Below are positions 62,954 through 64,000 of a DNA stretch of 64,000 nucleotides, in pieces. The DNA is from Lysobacterales bacterium (lineage in GTDB: Bacteria; Pseudomonadota; Gammaproteobacteria; Xanthomonadales; SZUA-36), in the NCBI GenBank assembly GCA_013042915.1, contig JABDPF010000039.1:1-64000 (forward strand). Direction: 5' to 3'. Made by a program: the position numbers and the translations under genes. The notes under the pieces are model-generated. The model saw only the letters and a list, made by a program, of their open reading frames with translations, had not been told where the DNA came from and searched no databases. The stretch's first letter is position 1; each line of letters begins with the position of its first letter.

Positions 62954-63691
62954 TCACTCCTGACCGGCCTGCGGGGTTCGCCGGTAGACCAAATCAGCTA
63001 CTTTGTGGCCCAGTCGTTCACCGCGGCGCTCGTACTTGGTGGGCGGCCGCCACCCGGGCCTGACGACGTATTGCCCCGTTGGCGACAGGTTCTCAAATTC
63101 AGGCACCGACTGCATCACCTCCAGCATGAACTCGGCGTATGGCGCCCAATCCGTTGCCAGGTGCAGCAGCCCACCGGCCTTTATTTTTGCCGAGAGCAGC
63201 CTGACGAATTCCGGCTGAATGATCCGCCGTTTGTGATGACGTTTTTTGGGCCACGGATCGGGAAAGTAGATGCGCACCCCTTCGAGCGCGTCGTCGGCCA
63301 CTCGGGTTCCGAGGAACTCGACGGCGTCCTGACAGGCGATACGGACGTTCTCAAGGGAATGTTCCTCGATTTTCAACAGCAGCCGGCCCACCCCGGGAGG
63401 GTGGACCTCGACCCCGATGAAGTTCCTTTCGGGCTCCGCCCGGGCCATCCTCCAGGTCGCTTCACCGTTGCCGAACCCGATCTCCATCACGACCGGGTGA
63501 CCGTTGCCGAACAGGATCGAAAACTCGATAAGCCCGGTGCCCGGCTCCACCCCGTAACGCGGGAACAACTCGTCCAGGGCACGCTTCTGACCCTCGGTCA
63601 CGCGGCCCGCTCGCAGCACATAGCTGCGCACGGTCCGCGCGTGGCGCGCTTTCTTCTGATCCGGGGGCTCTCTGGAAGCGCGTTTGTCCAT
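62954..63691 (-). CDS. trmB: tRNA (guanine46-N7)-methyltransferase
   Basis: A 245-residue class I methyltransferase. The SAM loop is MEIGFGNGEATWRMA, with EVHPPGVGRLL, the conserved YFPDPWPKKRHHKRR, and TDWAPYAEFML. These match TrmB, which makes m7G46 in many tRNAs. The start at 63691 was preferred to an upstream TTG. Its stop lies 4 bases from the SLC13 start, so they share a transcript. Confidence 0.95.
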   Translation of the reverse strand: MDKRASREPPDQKKARHARTVRSYVLRAGRVTEGQKRALDELFPRYGVEPGTGLIEFSILFGNGHPVVMEIGFGNGEATWRMARAEPERNFIGVEVHPPGVGRLLLKIEEHSLENVRIACQDAVEFLGTRVADDALEGVRIYFPDPWPKKRHHKRRIIQPEFVRLLSAKIKAGGLLHLATDWAPYAEFMLEVMQSVPEFENLSPTGQYVVRPGWRPPTKYERRGERLGHKVADLVYRRTPQAGQE

Positions 63692-63752
63692 GGTCGGGCA
63701 TTGTATCAAGCACTACTTGAAAAATATCCCGCCAACGCCCAATCTGGAAATC

Positions 63753-64000
63753 ATGACAGCACTTTCCGAACAGACGACCGGATATCTCGAGCGACAGATG
63801 CTGATTGCCATGCCGGGCATGCTGGACGACAATTTCACCGGCAGCGTGACCCTCTTGTGCCAGCATAATGACGAAGGCGCGATCGGAATAACCGTCAACC
63901 GATTATCGGATTTCACGCTGGGGGAAATCTTCACCCAACTGCAACTGGAGTGCAGTGATGAGGCCGTGCGTACCTTACCGGTGCTCGAAGGCGGCCCCGT
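63753..64000 (+). CDS. YqgE/AlgH family protein, 5' part
   Basis: 82 codons from an ATG at 63753 run off the end of the window without stop. The sequence with YLERQMLIAMPGMLDDNF, VTLLCQHNDEGAIGITVNR and VLEGGP is the characteristic start of the UPF0301 (YqgE/AlgH) family. Its function is unknown; in pseudomonads it is named after alginate regulation. The usual neighbours (ruvX/yqgF) would lie downstream. Confidence 0.88.
   Translation, partial: MTALSEQTTGYLERQMLIAMPGMLDDNFTGSVTLLCQHNDEGAIGITVNRLSDFTLGEIFTQLQLECSDEAVRTLPVLEGGP

Overview
The window is about 61% G+C, densely coded on both strands, and looks like the chromosome of a free-living gammaproteobacterium close to the Xanthomonadales / Wenzhouxiangella / Woeseia side of the class. 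The reasons are bifunctional hisB and hisIE, a TrpR-like regulator at the head of the his operon, hemN next to fnr, YadGH, TatD, ZapE, SlyX, SrkA and TrmB, and REP-type repeats. No phage, IS element, CRISPR array or plasmid gene was seen. The lineage is an inference from gene content.

Layout. 1-470: tRNA-Arg(CCG) and a second tRNA-Arg copy broken by an 81-bp insertion in its T-loop. 466-9832: cytochrome c5, secreted nuclease, hydrolase, zapE, a tandem hairpin repeat, bioC, comF, ubiA, tatD, fatty acid desaturase. 9948-18512: yadGH, a TAP-type peptidase with natAB-like exporter and periplasmic peroxiredoxin, amidohydrolase, dual-CDGSH protein, queD. 18513-21264: a small anaerobic-response locus (candidate FNR-controlled sRNA, hemN with an FNR box, fnr). 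21319-27629: slyD, DUF4399, DUF885, a hydroxyproline-catabolism cluster with its GntR regulator, DUF4097. 27769-35198: complete his operon (regulator, GDCBHAF-IE) behind an 18-bp palindromic operator. 35263-40489: a MacB-type ABC exporter with three different tandem adaptor proteins. 40496-47805: beta-CASP nuclease, POT transporter, M20 peptidase, CDF and GDT1 metal transporters, ilvE. 47806-48359: a 554-bp gene-free stretch with a sigma-54 promoter, a candidate sRNA and a second terminated structured region. 48360-53779: truC, NYN-LOTUS protein, srkA, acetyltransferase, slyX, VOC protein, clsC-like phospholipase D. 54079-57602: metK-ahcY-metF (methyl cycle) behind a leader with an intrinsic terminator. 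57885-64000: nhaB, gloA, small proteins, CBS protein, SLC13 transporter, trmB and the start of yqgE.

How the parts work together. The his genes overlap by a few bases through most of the operon and probably form one translationally coupled transcript controlled by the regulator encoded first. metK, ahcY and metF regenerate S-adenosylmethionine from one transcript. FNR, hemN and the sRNA candidate share FNR-type sites at activating distance, so they look like one oxygen-response module. Many remaining genes serve peptide and amino-acid scavenging (S33, DUF885, M20, POT, amidohydrolase, hydroxyproline genes), consistent with a protein-degrading heterotroph.

The least explained and most interesting parts are non-coding: two sRNA candidates with matched promoters and terminators (18630-18730 and 47968-48056), the metK leader attenuator, and the element inside the tRNA-Arg pseudogene. 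Among proteins it is the three-adaptor exporter.
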